From the NCBI RefSeq assembly GCF_029227915.1, contig NC_079877.1, positions 6,946,001-7,010,000 of the forward strand: a stretch of 64,000 nucleotides of DNA. Reading direction: 5' to 3'. The position numbers were made by a program, and so were the translations under genes. The notes under the pieces were generated by a model that saw nothing but the letters and a program-made list of their open reading frames with translations, did no database searches and was not told the DNA's origin. This document shows positions 39,201 through 52,269 of the stretch, piece after piece. Source of the stretch: Hydractinia symbiolongicarpus (Eukaryota > Cnidaria > Hydrozoa > Anthoathecata > Hydractiniidae). Each line of letters starts with the position of its first letter. Position 1 is the first letter of the stretch.

Positions 39201-41650
39201 CTTTATTTAAAAATTAAGATAAATAAGCCATTTTTCACTGTGGGACCAATCTTAACCGTTATCGCGCGCTAAAGAAATAGAGACAGTTTCAAAAACTAAA
39301 TTTCATTGACTTTCTAAAGGTGTCAATCCGTTTGAGTTACAACGGTTGCGTCACACATTCGTACGAACATGTATTTAGTGATTTTCTTCCAGTATTGCTA
39401 AGTTGTATTGCTTTCAACAGTGAAACGATTGACTGTGGGATTTAATTGAACTGATTTTAGACTTTGACCTTATAAATGTGATAAATGAGCCATTTTGACT
39501 ACAAGAAATAACATTCTTCTTAATTTGACATGATTGCTGGAACTCAGCGATTACACTGGGCGCTGTGGTAGCGCTTTATTTATAAATTAAGATAAATAAG
39601 GCATTTTTTACTGTGGGACGAATCCTAGTCGTTAGCTCGCGCTGAAGAAATAGAGACAGTTTCAAAAACTACATTTCATTGACTTTCTAACATTTTTAAT
39701 CCGTTTGAGTTGCAACGGTTGCGTCACATATTCGCACCAACATGTATTTAGTGATTTTCTTCCGGTATTACTAAGTTTTATCGCTTTCAATAGTGAAACG
39801 ATTGACTGTGGCACTTAATTGAACTGATTTTGGACTTTGACCTTATAAATGTGATAAATGAGCAATTTTGACTATAAGAAATAACATTCTTCTTAATTTG
39901 ACATGATTGCTGGAACTCAGCGATTACACTGGGCGCTGTGGTAGCGCTTTATTTAAAAATTAAGATAAATAAGCCATTTTTCACTGTGGGACCAATCTTA
40001 ACCGTTATCGCGCGCTAAAGAAATAGAGACAGTTTCAAAAACTACATTTCATTGACTTTCTAAGGGGGTCAATCCGTTTAAGGTACAACGGTTGCGTCAC
40101 ATGTTCGTACCAACATGTATTTAGCGATAGTATTCAGATAATACTAGGTTGCATCGCTTTTAACAGTGAAACGTTTGACTGTGGGACATAATTGCAGTGA
40201 TTTTGGACTTTGTCCTTATAAATGTTATAAGTGAGACAATTGGACTCCACGAAATAACATTCTTCTTAATTTGACATGATTGTGGGAACTCAGCGATTAC
40301 ACTGGACACTGTGGTAGCGCTTTATTTGAAAATTAAGATAAATAAGTCATTTTTTTATGTGGGACCAATCCTAGCCGTTAGCGCGCGCTAAAGAAATAGA
40401 GACAGTTTCAAAAACTACATTTCATTGACTTTCTTACGGTGTCAATCCGTTTGAGTTACAACGGTTGCGTCACACATTCGTACGAACATGTATTTAGTGA
40501 TTTTCTTCCGGTATTACAAAGTTGTATCGCTTTAAACAGTGAAACGATTGACTGTGGGACTTAATTGAACTGATTTTAGACTTTGACCTTATAAATGTGA
40601 TAAATGAGCAATTGTGACTACAAGAAATAACATTCTTCTTATTCTGACATGATTGCTGGAACTCAGCGATTACACTGGGCGCTGTGGTAGCGCTTTATTT
40701 AAAATTAAGATAAATAAGTCATTTTTTACTGTGGGACGAATCCTAGTCGTTAGTTCGCGCTGAAGAAATTAAGACATTTTTTAAAAACTACATTTCATTG
40801 ACTTTCTAACAGTTTTAATCCGTTTGAGTTGCAACGGTTGCGTCACATATTCGCACCAACATGTATTTAGTGATTTTCTTCCGGTATTACTAAGTTGTAT
40901 CGGTTTCAATAGTGAAACGATTGACTGTGGGACCTAATTGGACTGATTTTGGACTTTGACCTTATAAATGTGATAAATGAGCAATTTTGACTACAAGAAA
41001 TATCATTCTTCTTAATTTGACATGATTGCTGGAACTCAGCGATTACACTGGGTACTGTGGTAGCGTTCTATTTAAATATTGAGATAAATAAGTCATTTTT
41101 TACTGTGGGACCAATCCTAGCCGTTATCGCGCGCTAAAGAAATAGAGAAAGTTTCAAAAACTACATTTCATTGACTTTCTAAGGGAGTCAATCCGTTTGA
41201 GGTACAACGGTTGCGTCACATATTCGTACCACCATGTATTAAGCGATAGTATTCGGATAATACTGGGTTGCATCGCTTTTAACAGTGAAACGTTTGACTG
41301 TGGGACATAATTGAATTGATTTTGGACTTTGTCCTTATAAATGTTATAAGTGAGACAATTGGACTCCGAGAAATAACATTCTTCTTAAATTGACATGATT
41401 GTGGGAACTCAGCGGTTACACTGGACGCTGGGGTAGCGCTTTATTTGAAAATTAAGATAAATTAGTCATTTTTTACTGTGGGATCAATCCTAGCCGTTAT
41501 CGCGCGCTGACGAAATAGAGACAGTTTCAAAAACTACATTTCAATGACTTTCTAACGGTGTCAATCGGTTTGAGTTACAACGGTTGCGTCACATATTCGT
41601 ACCAACACGTATTTAGTGATTTTCTTCCAATATTACTAAGTTGTATCGCT
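36208..41650 (+). repeat. Block 8: octamer higher-order repeat (about 2,982 bp)
   Basis: Anchors 36580, 36953, 37327, 37700, 38072 and 38445 recur at 39563, 39936, 40309, 40682, 41055 and 41428, all 2,982-2,983 bp later. Markers include gggacataattgcagtg (37199 and 40181), aagccatttttcactg and accaccatgtatt. The monomer at 39190 is a hybrid: its 5' part (aatcttaaccg) matches 39936 and its 3' part (ctttctaaaggtg) matches 36208, with the switch between about 39275 and 39318. Confidence 0.88.
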
Positions 41651-41772
41651 TTTAATTGAACTGATTTTGGACTTTGACCTTATAAATATGATAATTCAGC
41701 CATTTTGACTACAAGAAATAACATTCTTCTTAAATTGACATGATTGATGGAACTCAGCCATTACAATGGGCG
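41428..41772 (+). repeat. Monomer with 28 bp deletion (345 bp)
   Basis: The sequence goes from gttgtatcgctttt straight to aattgaactg at about 41651, omitting cagtgaaacgattgactgtg and flanking bases. A ttaa word occurs at both ends of the missing stretch, so microhomology-mediated deletion fits. The partner in the previous octamer copy is intact. Confidence 0.85.
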
Positions 41773-43632
41773 CTGTGGAAGCGCTTTATTTAAAAACTAA
41801 GATAAAAAAGTCATTTTTTACTGTGGGACCAATCCTAGCCGTTATTGCGCGCTGAGGAAATAGAGACAGTTTCAAAAACTGCACTTCATTGACTTTCTAA
41901 CGGGGTCAATCCGTTTGAGTAACAACAGTTGCGTCACATATTCGTACCAATATGTATTTAGTGATTCTCTTCCGATATTACTAAGTTGTATCGCTTTTAA
42001 CAGTGAAACGATTGACTGTGGGAATTAATTGAACTGATTTTGGACTTTGACCCTATAAATGTTATAAGAGAGACAATTGGACTCCAAGAAATAACATTCT
42101 TCTTAATTTGACATGATTGTGGGAACTCAGCCATTACACTGGACCCTGTGGTAGCGATTCATTTAAAAATTTAGATAAATAAGTCATTTTTACTGTGGGA
42201 CCAATCCTAGCCGTTAGCGCGCGTTGAAGATATAGAAGCAGTTTCAAAAACTCCATTTCATTGACTTTCTAACGGTGTCAAGCCGTTTGAGTTACAACGG
42301 TTGCATCACACATTCGCACCAACATGTACTTAGTGATTTGTTCCGACATTACTAAGTTGTATCGCTTTTGACAGTGAAACGTTTGACTGTGGACTTAATT
42401 GAACTGATTTTGGACTTTGACCCTATAAATGTTATAAGTGAGACAATTAGACTCCAAGAAATAACATTCTTCTTAATTTGACATGATTGTGGGAACTCAA
42501 CCATTACACTGGACCCTGTGGTAGCGATTCATTTAACAAATTAGATAAATAAGTCATTTTTACTGTGGGACCAATCCTAGCCGTTAGCGCGCGCTGAAGA
42601 AATAGAGACAGTTTCAAAAACTACATTTCATTGACTTTCTAACGGTGTCAATCCGTTTGAGTTACAACGGTTGCGTCACATATTCGTACCAACATGTATT
42701 TAGTGATTTCCTTCCGATATTACTAAGTTGTATCGCTTTTAACAGTGAAACGATTGACTGTGGGATTTATTTGAACTGATTCTGGACTGTGACCTTATAA
42801 ATGTGATAAATGAGCCATATGGTCTCCAAGGAATAACATTCTTCTTAATTTGACATGATTGCTGGAATTCAGCGATTAAATTAGGATCTGTGATAGAGCT
42901 TTTTGAAAAAATTTAGATAAGTAAGTCTTTTCTGACTGTGGGACCAATCCTGGACGTTACCACACGCTTAATAAATAGGAACAGGTCCAAAGACTACATT
43001 TCATTGACTATCTAGCGGTATAAATCCATTTGAGTTACAACGGTTGCGTCACATATTCGTACCAACATGTATTTAGCGATAGTATACGGATATTACTAGT
43101 TTGCATCGCTTTTTACAGTGAAACGCTTGACTGTGGGACTTAATTGAACTGATTTTGGACTTTGACCTTTTAAATGTGATAAATGAGTCAGTTTAACTAC
43201 AAGAAATAACATTCTTCTTAATTTGACATGATTGCCGGAACCCAGCGATTACACTGGACGCTGTGGTAGCGATTCATTTAAAAATTTAAATAAATAAGTG
43301 AATTTTACTGTGGGTCCAATCCTAGCCGTTATCACGCGCTGAAGAAATAGAGACAGTTTCAAAAACCACATTTCATTGACTTTCTAACGGTGTCAGTCCG
43401 TTTGAGTTACAACAGTTGCGTCACATACTCGTACCAACATGTATTTAGTGATTTTCTTCCAATATTACTAAGTTGTATCGCTTTCAACAGTGAAACGATT
43501 GACTGTTGGGCTTAATTGAACTGATTTTGGACATTGATCTTATAAATGTGATAATTGAGCCATTTTGACTACAAGAAATAACATTCTTCTTAAATGGACA
43601 TGATTGATGGAACTCAGCCATTACACTGGACC
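41651..43632 (+). repeat. Block 9: irregular monomers
   Basis: Anchors 41773, 42146, 42516, 42888 and 43261 show no clear order and more private substitutions than the neighbouring blocks. The 42146 monomer is 370 bp, with gtgatttgttccgac near 42335. This stretch separates the octamer block from the 44-64 kb family. Confidence 0.75.
42888..43260 (+). repeat. Orphan, decayed block-1-type monomer
   Basis: The signatures ttaggatctgtg, aataaataggaacag, aaagactacatttc and cggtataaatcc match the monomers at 4187 and 18730. The nearest relative in the window is about 24 kb away. Its palindromes are broken (accacacgct for AGCACGCGCT; ggaacaggtcc for GGAACAGTTCC), the anchor hairpin is altered (ctgtgatagagc), and it retains the stretch deleted in the 350 bp monomers. 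It may represent the undeleted ancestor of those two. Confidence 0.7.
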
Positions 43633-46600
43633 CTGTGGTAGCGATACATTTAAAAATTTAGATAAATAAGTCATTTTAACTGTGGGAACAATCCTAGCTG
43701 TTAGCGCGCGCTGAAGATATAGAGACAGTTTCAAAAACTACATTTCATTGACTTTCTAACGGTGTCAATCCGTTTGAGTTACAACGGTTGCGTCACATAT
43801 TCGTACCAACATGTATTTAGCGATAGTATTCGGATATTATTAGGTTGCATCGCTTTTTACAGTGAAACGTTTGACTGTGGCACTTAATTGAACTGATTTT
43901 GGACTTTGACCTTATAAATCTGATAAATGAGCCATTTTGACTAAAAGAAATAACATTCTTCCTGATTTGACATGATTGCTTGAACTCAGCGATTACACTG
44001 GGCGCTGTGGTAGCGCTTTATTTAAAAGTTAAGATAAATAAGTCATTTTTACTGTGGAAACAATTCTAGCCGTTATCGCGCGCTGAAGAAATAGAGACAG
44101 TTTCAAAAACTACATTTCATTGACTTTCTAACAGTGTCAATGCGTTTGAGTTACAACGGTTGCGTCACATATTCGTACCAACATGTATTTAGTGATTTCC
44201 TTCCGATATTACTAAGTTGTATCGCTTTTAACAGTGAAACTATTGACTGTGGGAATTAATTTAACTGATTCTGGACTGTGACCTTATAAATGTGATAAAT
44301 GAGCCAATTGGACTCCAAGAAATATCATTCTTCTTAATTTGACATGATTACTGGAACTCAGCGATTACACTGGGCGCTGTGGTAGCGCTTTATTTAAAAA
44401 TTAGGATAAATAAATTGTTTTTTACTGTGGGACCAATCCTAGCCGTTATTGCGCGCAGAAGAAATAGACACAGTTTCAAAAACTAAATTTCATTGATTTT
44501 CTAACGGTGTCAATCCGTTTGAGTTACAACGGTTGCGTCACATATTCGTACCAACATGTATTTAGCGATAGTATTCGGATATTATTAGGTTGCATCGCTT
44601 TTTACAGTGAAACGTTTGACTGTGGGACTTAATTGAACTGATTTTGGACTTTGACCTTATAAATGTGATAAATGAGCCATTTTGACTAAAAGAAATAACA
44701 TTCTTCTTGATTTGACATGATTGCTGGAACTCAGCGATTACACTGGGCGCTGTGGTAGCGCTTTATTTAAAAGTTAAGATAAATAAGTCATTTTTACTGT
44801 GGAAACAATCGTAGCCGTTATCGCGCACTGAAGAAATAGAGACAGTTTCAAAAACTACATTTCATTGACTTTCTAACAGTGTCAATGCGTTTGAGTTACA
44901 ACGGTTGCGTCACATATTCGTACCAACATGTATTTAGTGATTTCCTTCCGATATTACTAAGTTGTATCGCTTTTAACAGTGAAACTATTGACTGTGGGAA
45001 TTAATTTAACTGATTCTGGACTGTGACCTTATAAATGTGATAAACGCGCCAATTGGACTCCAAGAAATAACATTCTTCTTAACTTGACATGATTACTGGA
45101 ACTCAGCGATTACACTGGGCGTTGTGTTAGCGCTTTATTTAAAAATTAAGATAAATAAGTCATTTTAACTGTGGGACCAATCCCAGCCGTTAGCGCGCGC
45201 TGAAGAAATAGACACAGTTTCAAAAACTAAATTTCATTGATTTTCTAACGGTGTCAATCCGTTTGAGTTACAATGGTTGCGTCAAATATTCGTACCAACA
45301 TGTATTTAGCGATAGTATTCGGATATTATTAGGTTGCATCGCTTTTTACAGTGAAACGTTTGACTGTAGGACTTAATTGAACTGATTTTGGACTTTGACC
45401 TTATAAATGTGATAAATGAGCCATTTTGACTAAAAGAAATAACATTCTTCTTGATTTGACATGATTGCTAGAACTCAGCGATTACACTGGGCGCTGTGGT
45501 AGCGCTTTATTTAAAAGTTAAGATAAATAAGTCATTTTTACTGTGGAAACAATTCTAGCCGTTATCGCGCGCTGAAGAAATAGAGACAGTTTCAAAAACT
45601 ACATTTCATTGACTTTCTAACAGTGTCAATGCGTTTGAGCTACAACGGTTGCGTCACATATTCGTACCAACACGTATTTAGTGATTCCCTTCCGATATTA
45701 CTAAGTTGTAACGCTTTTAACAGTGAAACGATTGACTGTTGGAATTAATTTAACTGATTCTGGACTGTGACCTTATAAATGTGATAAACGCGCCAATTGG
45801 ACTCCAAGAAATAACATTCTCCTTAATTTGACATGATTACTGGAACTCAGCGATTACACTGGCCGCTGTGGTAGCGCTTTATTCAAAAAATTAAGATAAA
45901 TAAGTCATTTTAACTGTGGGACCAATCCTAGCCGCTAGCGCGCGCTGAAGAAATAGACACAGTTTCAAAAACTACATTTCATTGACTTTCTAACGGTGTA
46001 AATCCGTTTGAGTAACAACGGTTGCGTCACATATTCGTACCAACATGTATTTAGCGGTAGTATTCGGATATTACTAGGTTGCATCGCTTTTTACAGTGAA
46101 ACGTTTGACTGTGGGACTTAATTGAACTGATTTTGGATTTTGACCTTATAAATGTGATAAATGAGCCATTTTGACTAAAAGAAATAACATTCTTCTTAAT
46201 TTGACATGATTGCTGGAACTCAGCGATTACACTGGGCGCTGTGGTAGCGCTTTATTTAAAAATTAAGATAAATAAGTCATTTTTACTGTGGAAACAATCC
46301 TAGCCGTTATCGCGCGCTGAAGAAATAGAGACAGTTTCCAAAACTACATTTCATTGACTTTCTAACAGTGTCAATGCGTTTGAGTTACAACGGTTGCGTC
46401 ACATATTCGTACCAACATGTATTTAGTGATTCCCTTCCGATATTACTAAGTTGTAACGCTTTTAACAGTGAAACGATTGACTGTGGGACTTAATTGAACT
46501 GATTTTGAACTTTGACCTTATAAATGTGATAAATGAGCCTTTTTGACTAAAAGAAATAACATTCTTCTTGATTTGACATGATTGCCGGAACTCAGCGATT

Positions 46601-48098
46601 ACACTGGGGGCTGTGGTAGCGCTTTATTTAAAAGTTAAGATAAATAAGTCATTTTTACTGTGGAAACAATCCTAGCCGTTATCGCGCGCTGAAGAAATAG
46701 AGACAGTTTCAAAAACTACATTTCATTGACTTTCTAACAGTGTCAATGCATTTGAGTTACAACGGTTGCGTCACATATGCGTACCAACATGTACTTAGTG
46801 ATTTCCTTCTGATATTACTAAGTTGTATCGCTTTTAACAGTGAAACTATTGACTGTGGGAATTAATTTAACTGATTCTGGACTGTGACCTTATAAATGTG
46901 ATAAATGCGCCAATTGGACTCCAAGAAATAACATTCTTCTTAATTTGACACGATTACTGGAACTCAGCGATTACACTGGGCGCTGTGGTAGCGCTTTATA
47001 TAAAAATTAAGATAAATAAGTCATTTTAACTGTGGAACCAATCCTAGCCGTTAGTGCGCGCTGAAGAATTAGACACAGTTTCAAAAACTACATTTCATTG
47101 ACTTTCTAACGGTGTAAATCCGTTTGAGTAACAACGGTTGCGTCACATATTCGTACCAACATGTATTTAGCGATAGTATTCGGATATTACTAGGTTGCAT
47201 CGCTTTTAACAGTGAAACTATTGACTGTGGGAATTAATTTAACTGATTCTGGACTGTGACCTTATAAATGTGATAAATGCGCCAAATGGACTCCAAGAAA
47301 TAACATTCTTCTTAATTTGACATGATTCCTGGAACTCAGCGATTACACTGGGCGCTGTGGTAGCGCTTTATTTAAAAATTAGGATAAATAAGTCATTTTA
47401 ACTGTGGGACCAATCCTAGCCGTTAGCGCGCGCTGAAGAAATAGACACAGTTTCAAAAACTACATTTCATTGACTTTCTAACGCTGTAAATCCGTTTGAG
47501 TAACAACGGTTGCGTCACATATTCGTACCAACATGTATTTAGCGATAGTATTCGGATATTACTAGGTTGCATCGCTTTTTACAGTGAAACGTTTGACTGT
47601 GGGACTTAATTGAACTGATTTTGGACTTTGACCTTATAAATGTGATAAATGAGCCATTTTGACTAAAAGAAATAACATTCTTCTTGATTTGACATGATTG
47701 CTGGAACTCAGCGATTACACTGGGCGCTGTGGTAGCGCTTTATTTAAAAGTTAAGATAAATAAGTCATTTTTACTGTGGAAACAATCCTAGCCGTTATCG
47801 CGCGCTGAAGAAATAGAGACAGTTTCAAAAACTACATTTCATTGACTTTCTAGCAGTGTCAATGCGTTTGAGTTACAACGGTTGCGTCACATATTCGTAC
47901 CAACATGTATTTAGTGATTTCCTTCCGATATTACTAAGTTGTATCGCTTTTAACAGTGAAACTATTGACTGTGGGAATTAATTTAACTGATTCTGGACTG
48001 TGACCTTATAAATGTGATAAATGCGCCAATTGGACTCCAAGAAATAACATTCTTCTTAATTTGACATGATTACAGGAACTCAGCGATTACACTGGGCG
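43633..48098 (+). repeat. Block 10: roughly dimeric repeat (about 744 bp)
   Basis: Monomers with aagttaagataaataag and ctgtggaaacaat (anchors 44005, 44750, 45494, then 46611 and 47727) alternate with a second type (44377, 45122, 45866, 46983). Two 3'-half versions are exchanged between them: tagcgatagtattcgg with ggttgcatcgc, and tagtgatttccttccg with agttgtatcgc. The alternation breaks around 46239 and 47355. Confidence 0.75.
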
Positions 48099-48980
48099 CT
48101 GTGGTAGCGCTTTATTTAAAAATTAAGATAAATAAGTCATTTTAACTGTGGGACCAATCCTAGCCGTTAGCGCGCGCTGAAGAAATAGACACAGTTTCAA
48201 AAACTACATTTCATTGACTTTCTAACGCTGTAAATCCGTTTGAGTAACAACGGTTGCGTCACATATTCGTACCAACGTGTATTTAGCGATAGTATTCGGA
48301 TATTACTAGGTTGCATCGCTTTTTACAGTGAAACGTTTGACTGTGGGAATTAATTTAACTGATTGTGGACTTTGACCTTATAAATGTGATAAATGAGCCA
48401 TTTTGACTAAAAGAAATAACATTCTTCTTGATTTGACATGATTGCTGGAACTCAGCGATTACACTGGGCGCTGTGGTAGCGCTTTATTTAAAAGTTAAGA
48501 TAAATAAGTCATTTTTACTGTGGAAACAATCCTAGCCGTTATCGCGCGCTGAAGAAATAGAGACAGTTTCAAAAACTACATTTCATTGACTTTCTAACAG
48601 TGTCAATGCATTTAAGTTACAACGGTTGCGTCACATATTCGTACCAACATGTATTTAGTGATTTCCTTCCGATATTACTAAGTTGTATCGCTTTTAACAG
48701 TGAAACGATTGACTGTGGGAATTAATTCAAATGATTCTGGACTGTGACCTTATAAATGTGATAAATGCGCCAATTGGACTCCAAGAAATAACATTCTTCT
48801 TAATTTGACATGATTACTGGAACTCAGCGATTACACTGGGCGCTGTGGTAGCGCTTTATTTAAAAATTAAGATAAATAAGTCATTTTTTACTGTGGGACC
48901 AATCCTAGCCGTTATGACGCGCTGAAGAGATAGAGACAGTTTCAAAAACCACATTTCATTGACTTACTAACGGTGTCAAT

Positions 48981-48998
48981 CTGTTTGAGTTACAACAG
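48981..48998. other. Inverted repeat variant CTGTT/AACAG
   Basis: The CCGTT...AACGG stem of other monomers is here CTGTT...AACAG with the same 8-base spacer, so both arms changed in a matching way. It recurs in the monomers anchored at 49960, 51450, 54802, 57037, 58154, 59644 and 60761. A half-changed form, CCGTT with AACAG, is visible near 43398. Confidence 0.75.
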
Positions 48999-51900
48999 TT
49001 GCGTCACAAATTTGTACTAACATGCATTTAGTGATTCCCTTCCGATGTTACTAAGTTGTAACGCTTTTAACAGTGAAACGATTGACTGTGGGAATTAATT
49101 TAACTGATTCTGGACTGTGACCTTATAAATGTGATGAATGCGCCAATTGGACTCCAAGAAATAACATTCTTCTAAATTTGACATGATTACTGGAACTCAG
49201 CGATTACACTGGGCGCTGTGGTAGCGCTTTATTTAAAAATTAAGATAAATAAGTCATTTTAACTGTGGGACCAATCCTAGCCGTTAGCGCGCGCTGAAGA
49301 AATAGACACAGTTTCAAAAACTACATTTCATTGACTTTCTAACGCTGTAAATCCGTTTGAGTAACAACGGTTGCGTCACATATTCGTACCAACATGTATT
49401 TAGCGATAGTATTCGGATATTACTAGGTTGCATCGCTTTTTACAGTGAAACGTTTGACTGTGGGACTTAATTGAACTGATTTTGGACTTTGACCTTATAA
49501 ATGTGATAAATGAGCCATTTTGACTAAAAGAAATAACATTCTTCTTGATTTGACATGATTGCTGGAACTCAGCGATTACACTGGGCACTGTGGTAGCGCT
49601 TTATTTAAAAGTTAAGATAAATAAGTCATTTTTACTGTGGAAACAATCCTAGCCGGTATCGCACGCTGAAGAAATAGAGACAGTTTCAAAAACTACATTT
49701 CATTGACTTTCTAACAGTGTCAATGCGTTTGAGTTACAACGGTTGCGTCACATATTCGTACCAACATGTATTTAGTGATTTCCTTCCGATGTTACTAAGT
49801 TGTATAACTTTTAACAGTGAAACGATTGACTGTGGGAATTAATTTAACTGATTCTGGACTGTGACCTTATAAATGTGATAAATGCGCCAATTGGACTCCA
49901 AGAAATAACATTCTTCTTAATTTGACATGATTACTGGAACTCAGCGATTACACTGGGCGCTGTGGTAGCGCTTTATTTAAAAATGAAGATAAATAAGTCA
50001 TTTTTTACTGTGGGACCGATCCTAGCCGTTATGACGCGCTGAAGAGATAGAGACAGTTTCAAAAACCACATTTCATTGACTTACCAACGGTGTTAATCTG
50101 TTTGAGTTACAACAGTTGCGTCACAAATTTGTACTAACATGCATTTAGTGATTCCCTTCCGATATTACTAAGTTGTAACGCTTTTAACAGTGAAACGATT
50201 GACTGTGGGAATTAATTTAACTGATTGTGGACTGTGACCTTATAAATGTGATGAATGCGCCAATTGGACTCCAAGAAATAACATTCTTCTAAATTTGACA
50301 TGATTACTGGAACTCAGCGATTACACTGGGCGCTGTGGTAGCGCTTTATTTAAAAATTAAGATAAATAAGTCATTTTTTACTGTGGGACCAATCGTAGCC
50401 GTTATCACGCGCTGAAGAAATAGAGACAGTTTCAAAAACTACATTTCATTGACTTTCTAGCAGTGTCAATGCGTTTGAGTTACAACGGTTGCGTCACATA
50501 TTCGTACCAACATGTATTTAGTGATTTCCTTCCGATATTACTAAGTTGTATCGCTTTTAACAGTGAAACTATTGACTGTGGGAATTAATTTAACTGATTC
50601 TGGACTGTGACCTTATAAATGTGATAAATGCGCCAATTGGACTCCAAGAAATAACATTCTTCTTAATTTGACATGATTACAGGAACTCAGCGATTACACT
50701 GGGCGCTGTGGTAGCGCTTTATTTAAAAATTAAGATAAATAAGTCATTTTAACTGTGGGACCAATCCTAGCCGTTAGCGCGCGCTGAAGAAATAGACACA
50801 GTTTCAAAAACTACATTTCATTGACTTTCTAACGCTGTAAATCCGTTTGAGTAACAACGGTTGCGTCACATATTCGTACCAACATGTATTTAGCGATAGT
50901 ATTCGGATATTACTAGGTTGCATCGCTTTTTACAGTGAAACGTTTGACTGTGGGACTTAATTGAACTGATTTTGGACTTTGACCTTATAAATGTGATAAA
51001 TGAGCCATTTTGACTAAAAGAAATAACATTCTTCTTGATTTGACATGATTGCTGGAACTCAGCGATTACACTGGGCGCTGTGGTAGCGCTTTATTTAAAA
51101 GTTAAGATAAATAAGTCATTTTTACTGTGGAAACAATCCTAGCCGTTATCGCGCGCTGAAGAAATAGAGACAGTTTCAAAAACTACATTTCATTGACTTT
51201 CTAACAGTGTCAATGCATTTAAGTTACAACGGTTGCGTCACATATTCGTACCAACATGTATTTAGTGATTTCCTTCCGATATTACTAAGTTGTATCGCTT
51301 TTAACAGTGAAACGATTGACTGTGGGAATTAATTTAACTGATTCTGGACTGTGACCTTATAAATGTGATAAATGCGCCAATTGGACTCCAAGAAATAACA
51401 TTCTTCTTAATTTGACATGATTACTGGAACTCAGCGATTACACTGGGCGCTGTGGTAGCGCTTTATTTAAAAATGAAGATAAATAAGTCATTTTTTACTG
51501 TGGGACCGATCCTAGCCGTTATGACGCGCTGAAGAGATAGAGACAGTTTCAAAAACCACATTTCATTGACTTACCAACGGTGTTAATCTGTTTGAGTTAC
51601 AACAGTTGCGTCACAAATTTGTACTAACATGCATTTAGTGATTCCCTTCCGATATTACTAAGTTGTAACGCTTTTAACAGTGAAACGATTGACTGTGGGA
51701 ATTAATTTAACTGATTGTGGACTGTGACCTTATAAATGTGATGAATGCGCCAATTGGACTCCAAGAAATAACATTCTTCTAAATTTGACATGATTACTGG
51801 AACTCAGCGATTACACTGGGCGCTGTGGTAGCGCTTTATTTAAAAATTAAGATAAATAAGTCATTTTTTACTGTGGGACCAATCGTAGCCGTTATCACGC

Positions 51901-52269
51901 GCTGAAGAAATAGAGACAGTTTCAAAAACTACATTTCATTGACTTTCTAACGGTGTCAATCCGTTTGAGTTACAACGGTTGCATCACATATTCGTACCAA
52001 CATGTATTTAGTGATTTCCTTCCGATATTACTAAGTTGTATCGCTTTTAACAGTGAAACGTTTGACTGTGGGACTTAATTGAACTGATTTTTGACTTTGA
52101 CCTTATAAATGTGGTAAATGAGCCATTTTGACTAAAAGAAATAACATTCTTCTTGATTTGACATGATTGCTGGAACTCAGTGATTACACTGGGCGCTGTG
52201 GTAGCGCTTTATTTAAAAGTTAAGATAAATAAGTCATTTTTACTGTGGAAACAATCCTAGCCGTTATCG

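Noticed and set aside
49400-49588. Minus-strand open frame of 62 codons
   Set aside because: The GTG start depends on a single private substitution (gcactg for gcgctg in the anchor), and the frame covers only satellite sequence in a different part of the monomer from the other two.
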